Origin: Deltaproteobacteria bacterium
GTDB taxonomy: Bacteria > UBA10199 > JACPAL01
NCBI GenBank assembly: GCA_016180845.1
Contig: JACPAK010000003.1
Location: 211,186-275,185 of the forward strand
DNA: 64,000 nucleotides
Direction of reading: 5' to 3'
Below, in pieces: positions 20,101 to 25,077 of the stretch. Both the position numbers and the translations under genes were made by a program. Numbering within the stretch: position 1 is the first letter of the stretch; each line of letters begins with the position of its first letter. The notes under the pieces were generated by a model, which saw only the letters and a list, made by a program, of their open reading frames with translations, did no database searches and had not been told where the DNA came from.

Positions 20101-22392
20101 GGGACCGGAAGCAGCTGCATGCCTTGTGATCCCGCGACGCAAGACTGCGTCGGTGAATGTCCCGCCGGTCTTGTCTTCGATCCGAACAGCCGTTCCTGTG
20201 TCGAACTCACTGCATGCGCATCGGACAACCCGATCGATTGGGATCCGCGACCCGATGTCACATTTGACTTCGACGATCTGAGGCCGATGCTCGATGACGA
20301 TATTTCACAATCCCATCTCTACTTTGTCTCTCGGGAAAACGGTACCGATGGGACCTCGGATACCCCTGCCACCTGGTCAATCAACCGACCGGGGAGGACA
20401 ATTGCTGAGGCAATCGATGCGGTCAAGGCAAGACAACGCGAGATCTGTGGAACAAGCTCTGCAAGCACCTGTCGTACCACATTGCATTCAAGCTCACAAA
20501 ATATGTTCCGGATCTTCGTGATGGATGGAAATTATGAAGAGAATGAGCTCAATCTCCCTTACCGCACCCACATCCTGGGCGGCTTTAAGATTATGACGGA
20601 AGACTCAGACGGTGATCCGATCGTCCCATGCCTGAGGAGAGAAATCACGCACGAGGTATTTGATCACAACGTCACTATTGGTGGTATGGAATTCCCTGTG
20701 AATCGTACCGAGTACCGATCTGTTATCAAGAGCACCGATCCGACAGAGGCTGTCTTTGATATCTCGGATAGCTCGGCTGGTCCTGCGCAACGGACCGGGA
20801 CGGTCCCGGCTTATTCGAGTAGCCCATACGATATCGCCGTCATTAACTACGATAGACGCTCTTATATTGACGGTTTTGATATCCGTGTTGAACCGGAGGA
20901 TGGCGCCGAACGAAGTTACGCGATCCAGATCGATACCTCCTCCCCAAATATCACGAATAACCGGATTATCGGTCAGGTCTCTCCGATCCATGTAATCCGT
21001 TTCGACTTCTTCTCTTGGGATTCCTGGATCTCACCGCTTTATGCCCAAGCTGGTCTTGGTGGCGTTGGCGGCGTTGGTGGGGGAGTTGACTTCACGGTCA
21101 TCCCCGAACCGGAGTCTGTCATTGGAATCTATGTGAAAGGGACCTCGTCGCCTCTGATTGAGAATAATACGATCTATGGAAACTGGATTGAGGTTCAACC
21201 TGGCATGATGCAGACCGCCTTCCGACCAAATCACAGCGAGGCGATCCGAATCCATGCCAATACGAAGAATGAGGCGATCCCGATCATCCGACACAATACA
21301 ATGATCGATGGAGGGGATGCCGATACCAGCTCGACCGCAATCAAGATCCGCTATTGTTCGACAGCCCGACAGAGCTTCCGGATCGAAGACAACTACCAAC
21401 CGGCCGCTTCAGGGGCGGTGGTCCTGTTTGGAGGTGGTAGCTCTTTGGGAGGGATTTTTGGAGGGCGCGCTCCGGAGACCGCCGGAATCGATCTCGATTC
21501 ACGACTCACGAACGCCACAAATCCGGAGGTCTGCTCTGCTTCTCTGAGCGGCAGCGGTGGCACCGCTGAATTCGTCATCGATCGTAACTGGATCCAAGGG
21601 AATGGGACCTCAACACAGACCTTCCGCGGAATTATCTGGTGGGGAACAAACCTGGCCAATCTCGACAGCGGCTCCTCGTCAGCACAATTAACCTGTGATG
21701 GGAAACAAAGAGGTTGGCCGATTTCCAACAACGTGATCCGTGGAAAGGATATGTACTACTGTGAGGGAATCAAATACGGTGGTGGAGAGCTCGATGTGAT
21801 TCACAACACAATCGATGCACGCGACTGTGACTTTGATTTAAGTACCGCTATCTACGGGGCAATGCGAAGCAATAACAATGCCGGTAGTGGCGATATCCTG
21901 ATGCCCTATCTCTCGGACAATATCCTGATGGGGAATGACTGCCCGATCGGACATGTCGATCGACAGGTCCCTGGCGCCAGTTATACAAACTACGACAATT
22001 ACCTGACCTATAATATGACCTATCCGGTAAGTACCTCCATCGACTTAGGTCACTGCCTGATCTTGAGCACGCAATACGAATCACCCGGACCATCCGGTGA
22101 CGGTGGAGGCAACTATTATTACTCCGGGCACAACGGCAATGATCCGATGGTTGATCCTGATGATTATATGGTCAATCCTGATTCGGGAGACTACCATCTC
22201 AAAGTTTATGACGGCGACTTGTATCAGGATGCGATTGACAACTCGACAACCCGAATCCACTGCTATTCCAATCTCCTCATCAACCCAACCGATGCTACGA
22301 GTGAAAACCTCGATCTGATCCTGGATCTTGACGATCAATCCCGAAATCCGACGCGAAACGACCGCGGCGCCTACAAATACATCGCCCCTTAA
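1..22392 (+). CDS. Giant multidomain extracellular protein with cohesin-like, dockerin-like, Cys-rich and beta-helix modules (5' partial)
   Basis: The frame is open from base 1 to the TAA at 22390-22392, more than 7,460 codons. The first ATG (16) is not a credible start: it falls inside a cohesin-like module whose equivalents lie at about 5140, 10342 and 15418, so the gene begins upstream. Eight cohesin-like modules (PGE-x-F/V-DVDVYVN, then N-L-F-x-F-x-x-T-YD patterns) sit near nt 1-420, 2660-3100, 5140-5560, 7880-8290, 10320-10770, 13120-13560, 15390-15830 and 18240-18700. Dockerin-like Ca-loop segments follow the second module of each pair, for example DTNGDGVINADD near 3151. Cys-rich modules lie at about 3736-4200, 8890-9350, 14146-14650 and 19456-20220. 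A thrombospondin type 3-like Asp-rich run is near 14640-14810. From about 20220 the protein has beta-helix repeats (SPLIENNTIYGN) and ends DRGAYKYIAP, as in anchor-Q-type helices. No C-terminal sorting signal is visible. A surface adhesin or scaffold is inferred. Confidence 0.85.
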   Translation, partial: QLPQRMPRPGETVDVDVYINPPEEEEHRNLFSFNFSVGYDTAALRYERVIQPASASDFNGYAPVNPENGTVTIISSTTEEVPVPDTSRGLHVATIQFTVLGSADTTVTGHSNRLAYYDQGGQGFGEDTDMTVADHARRDNTGSGILRLRPITTEGFFAWIPESFLIEAPAINDSLTGVSQVSVRTVQTAATDITDYSGSMTLSTVSGGGDGVLIIGGGAEGRFGVSGTPGTAELKVELPGLPATTAIEDIKVRTARYEPTLPAVTRVVPDDLNLSLSWLGEENGFQRTRIRTIWDIPDNSANVELTDRMTCSIPPTVTDGREISECYVTAVANVFEGDVLDDTFDVAVSGAGVSQTASVRYTNDPQGINSLYISIPAEIASLTTNDIALLPVSSGSLGTGSQTAVVSNVMRQYRQTVPLTIWAIDTEENRIDVTDVDVARTSLTSDNDLQVEIDQDCDDNPDTVDPCARALASTDADGILLHAEWGGQIANNPVIVDIPPQTVRVTGCDQDLAASATDIAARVLGLIPSTTLGVERCTAQDAQGTCISWSPVEVTCSIVGDGTDFVNLDAGPCVVTVNETLPAFGRFQVALDTNNFLGILNQTCKRDVVTLSGLNYLLYEDFDSEFETAVRETGNLLSQIEGRVGTYQRARLVMQAVWSDGESRGMDDYVAADQIDGITILANATPFGVAANPTLGWPESLRLTPFDDDIGTITKTFEPPVVVSGFTSEMTLTIEDTPIDITEIVLSGRGAEINNGDISRGDEFFDGTFSGPIDQRAILRAVATFRDRTRYELLDTNGDQVFSTPDPFLNFTAAERWFTGITPPSPLPRAIDFVTPDSDDSSQSSRGELELKLNGATDIGVQILQDATATFDQTDDPFNLAANLTPAIWHVDLGFEDGRFIAPQTDAFNVDVRANLPRDLKVFQLTLTYDPSVIQIDSPSFTPSVSVPSSSSTSTAGGRETLSLTASYDGAIAAGTNQPLGQLHFNVLNKTTGTRWTELTGASVLTVDEPGCGPAAPSLCNVEHREDLVAGRGYVDPHNAKNLDGVFGGTDTNGDGVINADDTGVVYFSGGDIGVILDCLSFGVGTGQCTATQGLGADLEGIGNRLNADDIGYGLQATVGRFQFFDIDLDPDLVGGTGHYVLSTHMQDIRNQDVVSGVDVQFSVSGSARNDLTLEVADLIENSPNTGIVPTLDSNYYRTPLETEFSDTITATVLYRFHYMVGSTPGVNELQVTRSFEVIGSGGDLPCDVAGDTCPSGRACIAGRCADVECTADDQCSGATPRCDLSTNSCVAACTGTDLWDGSRCIAATECQTPPRSAAAGLCSCTNAGEVWDGRRCIPADDCDSPPRTLIGTICSCPGDSFYDGTACVPTTECRGGEVLGDACVCPGGMEFSGDVCTVSNNPPTLEITPVVIEARAGQLTEFSVIGSDLDEDPVLVTMVTTNESGILLPDDVGATRILDEGATAPNTYTFRWTPDVDHQGNTYRFEFTGSDGRGGSSDPAVATIEVGVPAAGELVSLAPIQFALTEGTPPTQVNLWDQNWWESDHPTDPLAADGTYNGEFFKVSSTGDKTVTVSIPNSTATRAGEVNVTGTVSRVYVVTNVPDLFLPPGEDKVDLGFFTFFVDSDGRPVDPTPGSVRYSHGGIPIPSPFSGPTPLETGIYYQTIRVPDEGFDGASHTLEVTVVGPGVTPGSDTFNAIRPADPLVVSPGSAGIQLPQETIVPGENFDVDVYVNISDQPNLFGIDLTVTYEAPAIQCAGVDLGSDISSFNPYRACDRTSGTINLITSGMTAETDEDGDGIMHVARIHFESDDNWPETGRTAFDISGTINRLESNVSGSATTFASSQPMVVADHDGQSDDGRGEIRFDPIQSLGFFAWAGESFLIKATEISPELDGNSQLEVRVIETERTDVVTYNRPRHNPSSTPILTPIGGSGIDVMNAALGTYEVSANGTRLFNATLPGFSTIGPIGIKGAVYSPAAVFNPATPAAGGIRIAADDPVLQPLVSPRGGYQRTRIRTFWRIPGSDSEIELTERMNCTVAAGSTGQTLPALGPCWVGPTPAGGGGLILPTDRSFNVAVKNTSLGVDGIFRISSPADARPVSITDLVLSVPAEITSTNDPTTPLAAMSSTALGVTSLNAEVGNVLRQYQQRVPITAWAITTEEGGVHKKMMITDIIARDLSVTGDTDAIGIIADCDPGAPDYLCIEAVQNGTAYLETTFGGVPVRQEVIVDIPTPAFSVTGCNDLAASAVDIAREALELSTVTTLEITRDNGTPVDVTCTVEEGGDFVGLVSDAGSFVTTGEEGPCNLKVKSPLASFGSFKVKIDPDGFLGIPVQYCERDVVTLSDLNFLLYEDFDGPFASAMMEIGNKLSQVEARADTYQQGRLIAHAIWSDGESRGMRDYLTLDRFTSAPAVADIATTSFTGSSGWPNGYRLVPQNPGDYRYERSFEEGEVVTPFTSSIDVVVEERPIDITEIVLSGRGAEINNGDISRGGEFFDGTFSGLAGQGARLRAVATFKDRTRFDLMNESGVQIFSDFLELTAAEKWFPGLDDSRPTPLPRAIDFVTPIDGDFGRSTRGELQLNLNGATDIGVLIPDQDAISGQDSDGNTLVAFSQTDVEKFNLAANLLADEWQVDLGDANGRFIAVQSGSSFMVPVRVNIPAGNDLRVMQLTLYYDTRVIRVTDPVFTSSVTDPSSYSTIPPASGSFIETLLVTANYRLGAGNDLSLGTLHFTPVKDAVGPRWTTLTGQAILTDSSRTEHTDADLPAGRGFVDPHSAPNLDGGPPSGDGTVFSGPDIVVILDCLDPTTPAERCTSAQRTDANLNQDDGLKASDLGYGLQATVGRFHFPEIDLDPNPDDDPTTDDTGHYTLSTHLKDVRNSDVTSGVDIAFTARAGHPENSVSLGSSEISTPNRLTNFYETTFSTDYNDTITVDVAYTFHYRVGPETRDNLVTFTKSFEVEGPRGDLPCDEAGDTCPSGRACIAGRCADVACTADDQCSAETPRCDLSTNSCVAACSGTNLWDGSQCIAATECQTPPRTAAGGLCRCTDTGEVWDGTNCIATDACDAPRSVVGTLCVCPSDQFWDGTSGCVSETSCTDDGGTVVGDHCDCPGDQVWDRTECVLPNISPTFMEPTQLRYDVSLQDAVTFTVRATDSNGDRVSLSRIDTDLLIPAGPEDAFRLIDPDPEGRSDHGTFSWTPTDAATHVGPHTVRFSAQDLRADGSARGTPTTLEVTIDVDNGVIPGEGVTGAHIVFTPTRTPADPNLNPSLWEGIWWEETGEGDPVGIYSGKIFDLGFPGTESISAKANGGTTFESNSLNVTVATEAKRGKLILARPEVYPENPPATSSVQAFALVTDDFGRPYRGTRVISAGADGGHGSVTLTATDYPGIFSGTLTLTGFPEAGEDDETISVRLLDGTTKLTSITNPATTESQSLVLKQIVSPLTLDSGQIGMELPTRSYAAGESFNVPITVDTAGHGVISATIDFTYNSNALELVPAADGYMISVASGFDPIANPAPPPLSDSASVALVAASAANQLTTGGTLMTLHFRVKSGELPPSIAFSANARRGFKYLDPSSGEEIDISTGAGADLRVADRTGYVTGQTSGTMSLINTELREIFAYARDSELTSSSISSLMAALPNSMKRTSVAIYKVQNNGLLSTVPTSSATCTSANGGVNATNCGTITANNVSGRTDTLTVSYSEGGITKTNSNLQIRNERISNSSDLSDQEITLDADLDLTLNPATRIYEATLNKLNPLGIYPKVHLYVSWQEDTGDPRLDLTEYAKTQFVSRSPTICSVSGGIVRIIADRGTCVIRVFGRAVPDVVLTVSGMPDSSPFTPQLSVPAHVTMQSVASPVTLGTPDNIDQTTTAQAQVLNTFTHLSDRAPVTVTAVTSSGRFDITEELRSSRSLTVENPNIADFTSATSTLLTPRTTGVYTDQHVRAIIGGTLYTANFNLDINAPPTTLTGCVPIARSEEDAAHTIRGLNPSTSLSVTYSGGTVPTANIRFIVQEGADLIKTRTVTNPDGTTTTLLQDSNVVESAGGDSGGPVTILLDVAYLGLPDQTCHLFVTTLTELSLQTYEDYDPAIDLPHYTAADGLFPTDAVSSSTISFIEGQTNQRQRLRVVVEGSWTDGTRSYLGPNELTLLETSLAPPSAATYTVSSPPPVPADHPSHWPDSFRLTAGTGSESGDLSVQINPPAVGSRLESSRLITINPAPILFNPAGTIVRGSHSSIGNDLEQGINNDEIEILNGDSPFDATLMTYRGDSHFVTVIGQFTDGTRMKLTGPGGNVAERSLLDFGTTDNPIDEIEMPRMSGRTTLSPVIEAYSNRFGEISASGNGAVSIPLLVKNTGSSLLKNPDGTDRGYRLAVNLQPREGDLDIGPTTGRFIPVLVPGETNPPLTLRLNAGSAELNTFGISLTYDPRVLKFNLAGASWAASMNGTINSVRTADVNTECNQATDSSCNLLISGSAGPGKTGFVEIITVPILSASKGAENPWFEMTGRVTIVGRSGGSNIYVSNNAEVMAARGHVDPGGIKNYANGPGETAAVFNPYDIAALKVDAGLNPITEITIPLADRYPGAPISESLGDYNGNGTNGFDVSLALQIDARAFHFTYLTLEPTTTLGQYTFKARLFNKDGLPVCVREVGFSVADPGPDGNEITFAQPTPTTCTPTAEVYESSVTFKYDSTPTLQARVTTGTATGDNVVAVTGQFNVRGTDGRPLCTADTQCSTGETCQSGQCAPEECRDITCLGTECALIGGIGACVPDCTDPTRPVYDPTTGSCCNALLAACQPVTCPNESLPLADGSCAAARRCDSNADCRPPADQICLSGVCTAGTTGGTCNNDAECAAGEDCGDDRICRPAVLTCTTPACAEGQTCVTSTGRCSADSDGDGILNDGDGSGTVGDNKCTGGEVDNCDDNCVNEPNPGQNDANDNGIGDDCDPSPFPLSLVVEGADVEFAPADGSPGRASGIVDQTEVRDGLYESTIHSLLSAISDGSIIARAMVDGTAASEDSHSFAVTAGSGNRLDLFLNKQRVALNTKPVDTSPVVEAYAMVTNSRGSTVPTGNVSFRLFYGATAIGPLSTVAIDATGVAHATITVPPDQFVLGATRLLTVRASSDQTSDADEKNFITMPGPASFSPVAGMVWAEVPNREMVEGETLTVIVKTNVPAALERYDVRLNYDAAKLTASNAALPPTATGSAVINAASATPNVYFLASNASGTEVEIGRVDFTVGPITGDHDSDGQPSASSAFSITLAPNVGYAGGTISSAGSTYVWDGDSSAVASTGQVTLISRRIEGAFATVTPQQLLNKSRLLGASGYESGEVRIRRLWNITESPLDPTVTTLAPSDGLTLNISGVAGLTVPAATAATNPGRFTISTFDASGEATLTVRRGTTSLSNPVKVNVLRLESIELALEDANLETLPAELGGGSQSTAANVIGIFTGGVRHDLTTDVLARTGVSSHFVFSSAGFENVAGGRIRGTGSVNISGALVSIAGLPAGSSLIQDTTHTLSYTPTSLLDLNHDDPFEIVIPARTILSSLTPETINSSNLTEANNMNAQAQVASIFTRVGQTTTAKVYANLNDGERFDITSRFDSNAPDGNNSLWSEDSSIVSAGGTTQTTITAAGSGETKVKAKWSGLTDEQDVRVEFAPPSQTQIWIQQQAGQPYILAGSETTVALRGDEITTTLRGLPQTVPYRVVGNMGSGTCSVDATTGSVSGADCIDLVSNGATTSWTLVGGNDVANFDTAAQVLSSRRTAADGLEGAGSGQYNLTVSLWPDQTTPFTVRVITYDEVTLRSLETYTPEGEEPVTETELSKIENSTHHQQANLSILVGFTDTSPAVEASQYIVASRPTDPSLRTTPQVLIRRLDATGSPDVSDLGTLLEVGGTSGFTPVNRLRTTSSSNGTVELQAHVGRLASAGLQIEISTTPVELNQLMIDWKRTCNSNSNKITLGGDCNGDVTQPTFRVQKARAGEDGDIPLTQANLVSYATFTGDDTRSLLTENGDDAYDGLISFNAPANTTRIPTNFSSLGHSQFVTVVTGQENKGTIQATENGAGVLQLRPASGVDDGDFVVVNQDLPVNFIPRALDIDLGNNFGDPFGRSALPENGPTSFRLPIWYNAAASTGGIDLRIFFDPLIIDTPSHLPDCDGSYVFPQITGANVTCQYWAPTDAGNPAVPSGLATIKMDIIFPPATPLSGGVRKIAEIQFSKAAGAGWSPLRGRVRPKGPATDTGTGIVVPDLLPSVYADIVAGAGDIDPAPHYGDVDDDRAVDINDIIATNFAAATDTTRDTIVPEGGSRHGDLPYFDIYTDGALNSYDGRYTSLMASEALHAVTGYDDGTNPPQPIVRYPYNSDNTRALFVAQLWSKVFTGSTQRHPDPAKTKVFFEIDHPAAASWTYRSATGTSLTPNFEGGGARTRIRAVNGSAGTWAIDITGMTGSGSNIPVAVIVETYRDSARTQLIRKSSFLETPYVSGTTFRGITSFSYSPTGAGGPVSCDSDSECTGGERCIGGYCGSGQDCEDNGGCPADERCDLSRHGVSMGGTCISVCGDVTCSAADTCARTADHQASCVINATCSSGSLCTSGFRAGRCCASCSSSPLSSCSSPSCPVGHSFNATFNLCAELRCQFNSECSGEQICASGTCQGGESCTSTGTCSAAGQICGPTGVCTGGGSCFEPIDCGNFSQCNTTTQACDSCGENQCRRADGFSACGTGSSCMPCDPATQDCVGECPAGLVFDPNSRSCVELTACASDNPIDWDPRPDVTFDFDDLRPMLDDDISQSHLYFVSRENGTDGTSDTPATWSINRPGRTIAEAIDAVKARQREICGTSSASTCRTTLHSSSQNMFRIFVMDGNYEENELNLPYRTHILGGFKIMTEDSDGDPIVPCLRREITHEVFDHNVTIGGMEFPVNRTEYRSVIKSTDPTEAVFDISDSSAGPAQRTGTVPAYSSSPYDIAVINYDRRSYIDGFDIRVEPEDGAERSYAIQIDTSSPNITNNRIIGQVSPIHVIRFDFFSWDSWISPLYAQAGLGGVGGVGGGVDFTVIPEPESVIGIYVKGTSSPLIENNTIYGNWIEVQPGMMQTAFRPNHSEAIRIHANTKNEAIPIIRHNTMIDGGDADTSSTAIKIRYCSTARQSFRIEDNYQPAASGAVVLFGGGSSLGGIFGGRAPETAGIDLDSRLTNATNPEVCSASLSGSGGTAEFVIDRNWIQGNGTSTQTFRGIIWWGTNLANLDSGSSSAQLTCDGKQRGWPISNNVIRGKDMYYCEGIKYGGGELDVIHNTIDARDCDFDLSTAIYGAMRSNNNAGSGDILMPYLSDNILMGNDCPIGHVDRQVPGASYTNYDNYLTYNMTYPVSTSIDLGHCLILSTQYESPGPSGDGGGNYYYSGHNGNDPMVDPDDYMVNPDSGDYHLKVYDGDLYQDAIDNSTTRIHCYSNLLINPTDATSENLDLILDLDDQSRNPTRNDRGAYKYIAP
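5140..10341 (+). repeat. Super-repeat copy 2 of the giant protein gene
   Basis: Module order is the same as copy 1, displaced by about 5.14-5.18 kb. The stretch 7405-7494 differs from 2221-2310 at only about three bases. The Cys-rich module at 8881 aligns with 3730. The dockerin-like segment near 8330-8480 has lost most Ca-ligand Asp residues compared with copy 1. Confidence 0.75.
10342..15417 (+). repeat. Super-repeat copy 3 of the giant protein gene (diverged)
   Basis: The first cohesin-like module starts at gag ctc ccg (10342), about 5.2 kb after copy 2. Its second module is near 13120-13560, with ARGHVDP matching RGYVDP of copy 1. A Cys-rich module at 14146-14650 and a thrombospondin type 3-like Asp-rich stretch (14640-14810) follow. 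Similarity to copies 1 and 2 is at protein level only. Confidence 0.6.
15418..20220 (+). repeat. Super-repeat copy 4 of the giant protein gene (diverged)
   Basis: The first cohesin-like module begins near gag gtc ccg (15418), about 5.08 kb after copy 3. The second is near 18240-18700, then a dockerin-like segment GDVDDDRAVDINDI (about 18760-18805) and a Cys-rich module at 19456-20220. The C-terminal beta-helix follows. Confidence 0.6.
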
Positions 22393-23294
22393 AGCAAATC
22401 ACTGACGGTCGGGAGTTCCTTGGGATGGTAGATTGATTCGCGAAGCGCCACCTTCACCTCTTTTAAGAACTCCTCCGAATCCTCGACGTCGATAATTTTC
22501 TTTTGGGTTAGACGTTTGAGTTCGCGACGCATCTCGCTCGCATAAAGCAATTTGTCGGCGCCGGTTGGATCGACCTTCGTGCAGGGGGCATGCTCCGGAT
22601 CCTTGAGAAAGGCATGAACCGATTCGAGGGCTAATTTTCGGTAATCTTCGATATCATCATCTCGCAGGCGAAAACGGGAAATCCCATGCACCTTTTCCAT
22701 CATTGTCTTCCAATGACGAAACTTGTGGAGGGTCAGCACACTGTTAAAAATCCGCTTGTTTGTCCGAAAGGAAAAAAGGGTCCTCCTCAAAACCCTCTGA
22801 AAAAGTTCATCATTATAAGGAAACTTCATCCCTGCCAGTTTTTTCGCGAGATGCCATGAAGACTTCGGCCTCTTCGCATCAAAACGCATCTCCCAATAGA
22901 CATGACCGATCGTGCGCGCCGGGTAGCTTAAGATCGTTTTGTACGGGACGAAGAAGTTATGGGAGATGATATCGACCGCAAGATGGGAGAGATACCCATA
23001 GGCGCATGCCCGTTGCCTGTCCTCCTGGGCCTCGTTCAGGATCAGAAACCCAACACGCCAGCTGTGACAATTATAGACATAGTCCACATAGTCCTTCCCC
23101 ACAGTAATATCTGCAGCTAACGCGCCATAGAGGAAGTCATTCGGGAATTTTGTGAGAAGCATCTTGACCACCGGGGTAAAGGCGCTTACGTGTTGAAGGC
23201 AATTCGCGGCGTAGTCAATGTGGGTGATGGGACCCCAGGCAAATGCATTATCAGGGATGAGAAAAAAAACAGAAAAAGTAAGAAACAAAACCAT
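22389..23294 (-). CDS. Zinc-dependent phospholipase C-like secreted protein
   Basis: A 301-residue protein that looks like the bacterial zinc-dependent phospholipase C family (PF00882 type). A signal peptide (about 1-19, ending NAFA) leaves Trp as the first mature residue, as in this family, where the N-terminal Trp ligates zinc. WGPITH, DFLYGALAADI, YGYLSHLAVDIISHNFF and HVYWEMRFDA supply the expected His/Asp ligands. The ATG at 23294 has an AGGGGAG ribosome site. Its stop shares the palindrome TTAA at 22389-22392 with the stop of the convergent giant gene. The true substrate is unknown; many relatives are annotated by homology only. Confidence 0.8.
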   Translation of the reverse strand: MVLFLTFSVFFLIPDNAFAWGPITHIDYAANCLQHVSAFTPVVKMLLTKFPNDFLYGALAADITVGKDYVDYVYNCHSWRVGFLILNEAQEDRQRACAYGYLSHLAVDIISHNFFVPYKTILSYPARTIGHVYWEMRFDAKRPKSSWHLAKKLAGMKFPYNDELFQRVLRRTLFSFRTNKRIFNSVLTLHKFRHWKTMMEKVHGISRFRLRDDDIEDYRKLALESVHAFLKDPEHAPCTKVDPTGADKLLYASEMRRELKRLTQKKIIDVEDSEEFLKEVKVALRESIYHPKELPTVSDLL

Positions 23295-23328
23295 AACTCC
23301 CCTCCAGAATGTTCTTTTGTATCACGAA

Positions 23329-23351
23329 CCCCCTCTTAATGTAAGAGGGGG
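23329..23351. repeat. C-rich/G-rich hairpin upstream of the uracil-DNA glycosylase gene
   Basis: CCCCCTCTTA (23329-23338) and TAAGAGGGGG (23342-23351) form a perfect 10-bp stem with a 3-base loop. It lies between two divergent genes. Similar C5/G5 palindromes occur at 25956-25978 and 39755-39829, which suggests a dispersed repeat family. A structural or regulatory role in the 23388 leader is possible but not shown. Confidence 0.6.
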
Positions 23352-23387
23352 CTATCGGCAAGAAAAGAAGGTCCCGGAGGGGGCGTT

Positions 23388-24032
23388 ATGAGTGAGATCC
23401 TGAGTCAGGTCAAGGCCCACCTCAGGGACGCTCTCGATAAAGGGATCGAGGAGTTGCCGATGCGGTCGGCACCAAAACTCCCAGCGGAAGATCAGCTCAA
23501 AAAAATCCGTGAAGAGATTGGCGATTGTACCCGTTGTAAACTTTGCAAAGGGCGAACTCATATTGTCTTCGGTACCGGGAATCCTCATGCCGAATTGATG
23601 TTCGTCGGAGAGGGACCAGGTCGGGACGAGGATTTACAAGGTGAACCATTTGTTGGTCGTGCCGGACAACTTCTCACGAAGATGATCGAGGCGATGGGAT
23701 ATAAGCGATCCGATGTCTATATTGCGAATGTCGTAAAATGCCGCCCCCCCGACAACCGGCTGCCCGAACTGGACGAGGTCGCCACCTGTTCTCCGTTTCT
23801 ACTTCAACAGATTGAGGCGATTCAGCCCAAGATCATCGTGACCTTGGGAAATCTTGCAGCACAAACGTTATTAGGAACAAAGACAGGGATCACGCAATTA
23901 CGAGGGAAGTTTTATGAGCTTGGCGGGATAGCGATTATGCCGACGTACCACCCTGCTTATCTCTTACGTAATCCCGCAATGAAAAAACCTTGTTGGCAGG
24001 ATCTGCAGATGGTGATGTCCAAACTCCGTTAA
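23388..24032 (+). CDS. Family-4 uracil-DNA glycosylase with 4Fe-4S cluster
   Basis: A 214-residue protein that would excise uracil from DNA to start base-excision repair. It has the family-4 layout: an N-terminal extension, cluster cysteines C47, C50 (or C53), C118 and C134, the motif GEGPGRDED at 74-82 in the active-site loop, and HPAYLLRNP at 188-196 for DNA binding. Length is normal for the family. The ATG at 23388 has a strong GGAGGGGG ribosome site 5 bases upstream. The last 98 bases overlap the 3' end of the convergent diguanylate cyclase gene. Confidence 0.92.
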   Translation: MSEILSQVKAHLRDALDKGIEELPMRSAPKLPAEDQLKKIREEIGDCTRCKLCKGRTHIVFGTGNPHAELMFVGEGPGRDEDLQGEPFVGRAGQLLTKMIEAMGYKRSDVYIANVVKCRPPDNRLPELDEVATCSPFLLQQIEAIQPKIIVTLGNLAAQTLLGTKTGITQLRGKFYELGGIAIMPTYHPAYLLRNPAMKKPCWQDLQMVMSKLR

Positions 24033-25077
24033 AGACAACAACCTGATCCCGCCCATTCCATTTCGCCTGATACAGCGCCTTGTCGGCCGCTTCGAGGACC
24101 GCCTCCAAGGTCGTGGCATCCACAGGATAGGAAGCGATGCCCATACTCACCGTCAAATTTTGCTGGGGATCCGAGGCAAGTTTTCGTCTCAATTTTTCGG
24201 CAACAACCACCGCATCTTCTTTTTTGGTATTGGGAAGGACCACAACAAACTCCTCCCCCCCATAGCGGGCGATATAGTCCACCTGCCGGATACTGGTAAG
24301 TAAGAGTTTTGAGAACTCCCTGAGTCTCTTGTCCCCCTCCAGATGTCCGAAGGTGTCGTTGTATTTCTTGAAGTGATCAATGTCGATCATCAAGAGAGAA
24401 AGTGATTGCCCAAAACGCTCGGCCCTCTTGATCTCCAACGGAAGAATTTCTCTGAAATGCCGGCGATTATGAAGACCGGTCAGTTCGTCGCGCACCGCCA
24501 ATTCACGTGTCTTCGAATAAAGACCAGCATTGATAAGCGCAATGGCGATCTGGACCGCGATCGTATTTAAAAACTGAATCTCCTGCGCGGCAAAGGCCCC
24601 AGTCCCTGATCGTGTAAAATTAAGAATCCCGACAATTTCGTTTTTGAAAAGAAGCGGAATCGAGAGGAACGACCCATCCTCGCTCTTCTCCCCCTTATAA
24701 TAAAGGTAGCGTCCTTCAAGTCGCGTATCCGGGATATAATAAGGTTGGCGGCTCTGGAAAACGAGACCGGTCACCCCTTCTCCTGTCTTGAAACTCATCC
24801 CACGCACCTTCGAGCTGTCGGCAAAACCGCGTGCCACCTGAACCACAACCTCTTCCTCTCCCTCACGCAGCAAAAGGGCGAATTCATGAAAACCAAGCTT
24901 TTCACCCAAAAAGTGATCGAGGATATTATAGAGTTTGGGGAGTTCTAACGTGGAAACGATCAGTTGAGAGAACTCATTGATGAGGGCCAACTCCTTGATC
25001 CGGATCTCCAGCTCCTGATTAATTTTTTCCAGATCTGGGGAGCTCATAAAGTTGACGGATATTCTCTTAATTGACAC
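23935..25077 (-). CDS. GAF-domain diguanylate cyclase (GGDEF)
   Basis: Makes the second messenger cyclic di-GMP from two GTP. A short coiled coil (about 12-35) leads into a GAF-type sensor (about 35-185) and a GGDEF domain (about 195-350). The active-site motif is GGEEF (273-277), and RQVD (264-267) five residues before it fits the inhibitory I-site, so feedback control is likely. No membrane segment or signal peptide is seen; it should be cytoplasmic. The ~30-residue tail beyond the usual GGDEF end is antisense to the uracil-DNA glycosylase gene. ATG 25077 is the longest start, but a minus-strand TTGACA (25087-25082) with GAATAT 17 bases on would favour the ATG at 25047. Neither has a clear ribosome site. 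Confidence 0.88.
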   Translation of the reverse strand: MSIKRISVNFMSSPDLEKINQELEIRIKELALINEFSQLIVSTLELPKLYNILDHFLGEKLGFHEFALLLREGEEEVVVQVARGFADSSKVRGMSFKTGEGVTGLVFQSRQPYYIPDTRLEGRYLYYKGEKSEDGSFLSIPLLFKNEIVGILNFTRSGTGAFAAQEIQFLNTIAVQIAIALINAGLYSKTRELAVRDELTGLHNRRHFREILPLEIKRAERFGQSLSLLMIDIDHFKKYNDTFGHLEGDKRLREFSKLLLTSIRQVDYIARYGGEEFVVVLPNTKKEDAVVVAEKLRRKLASDPQQNLTVSMGIASYPVDATTLEAVLEAADKALYQAKWNGRDQVVVFNGVWTSPSADPANKVFSLRDYVRDKQGGTSA

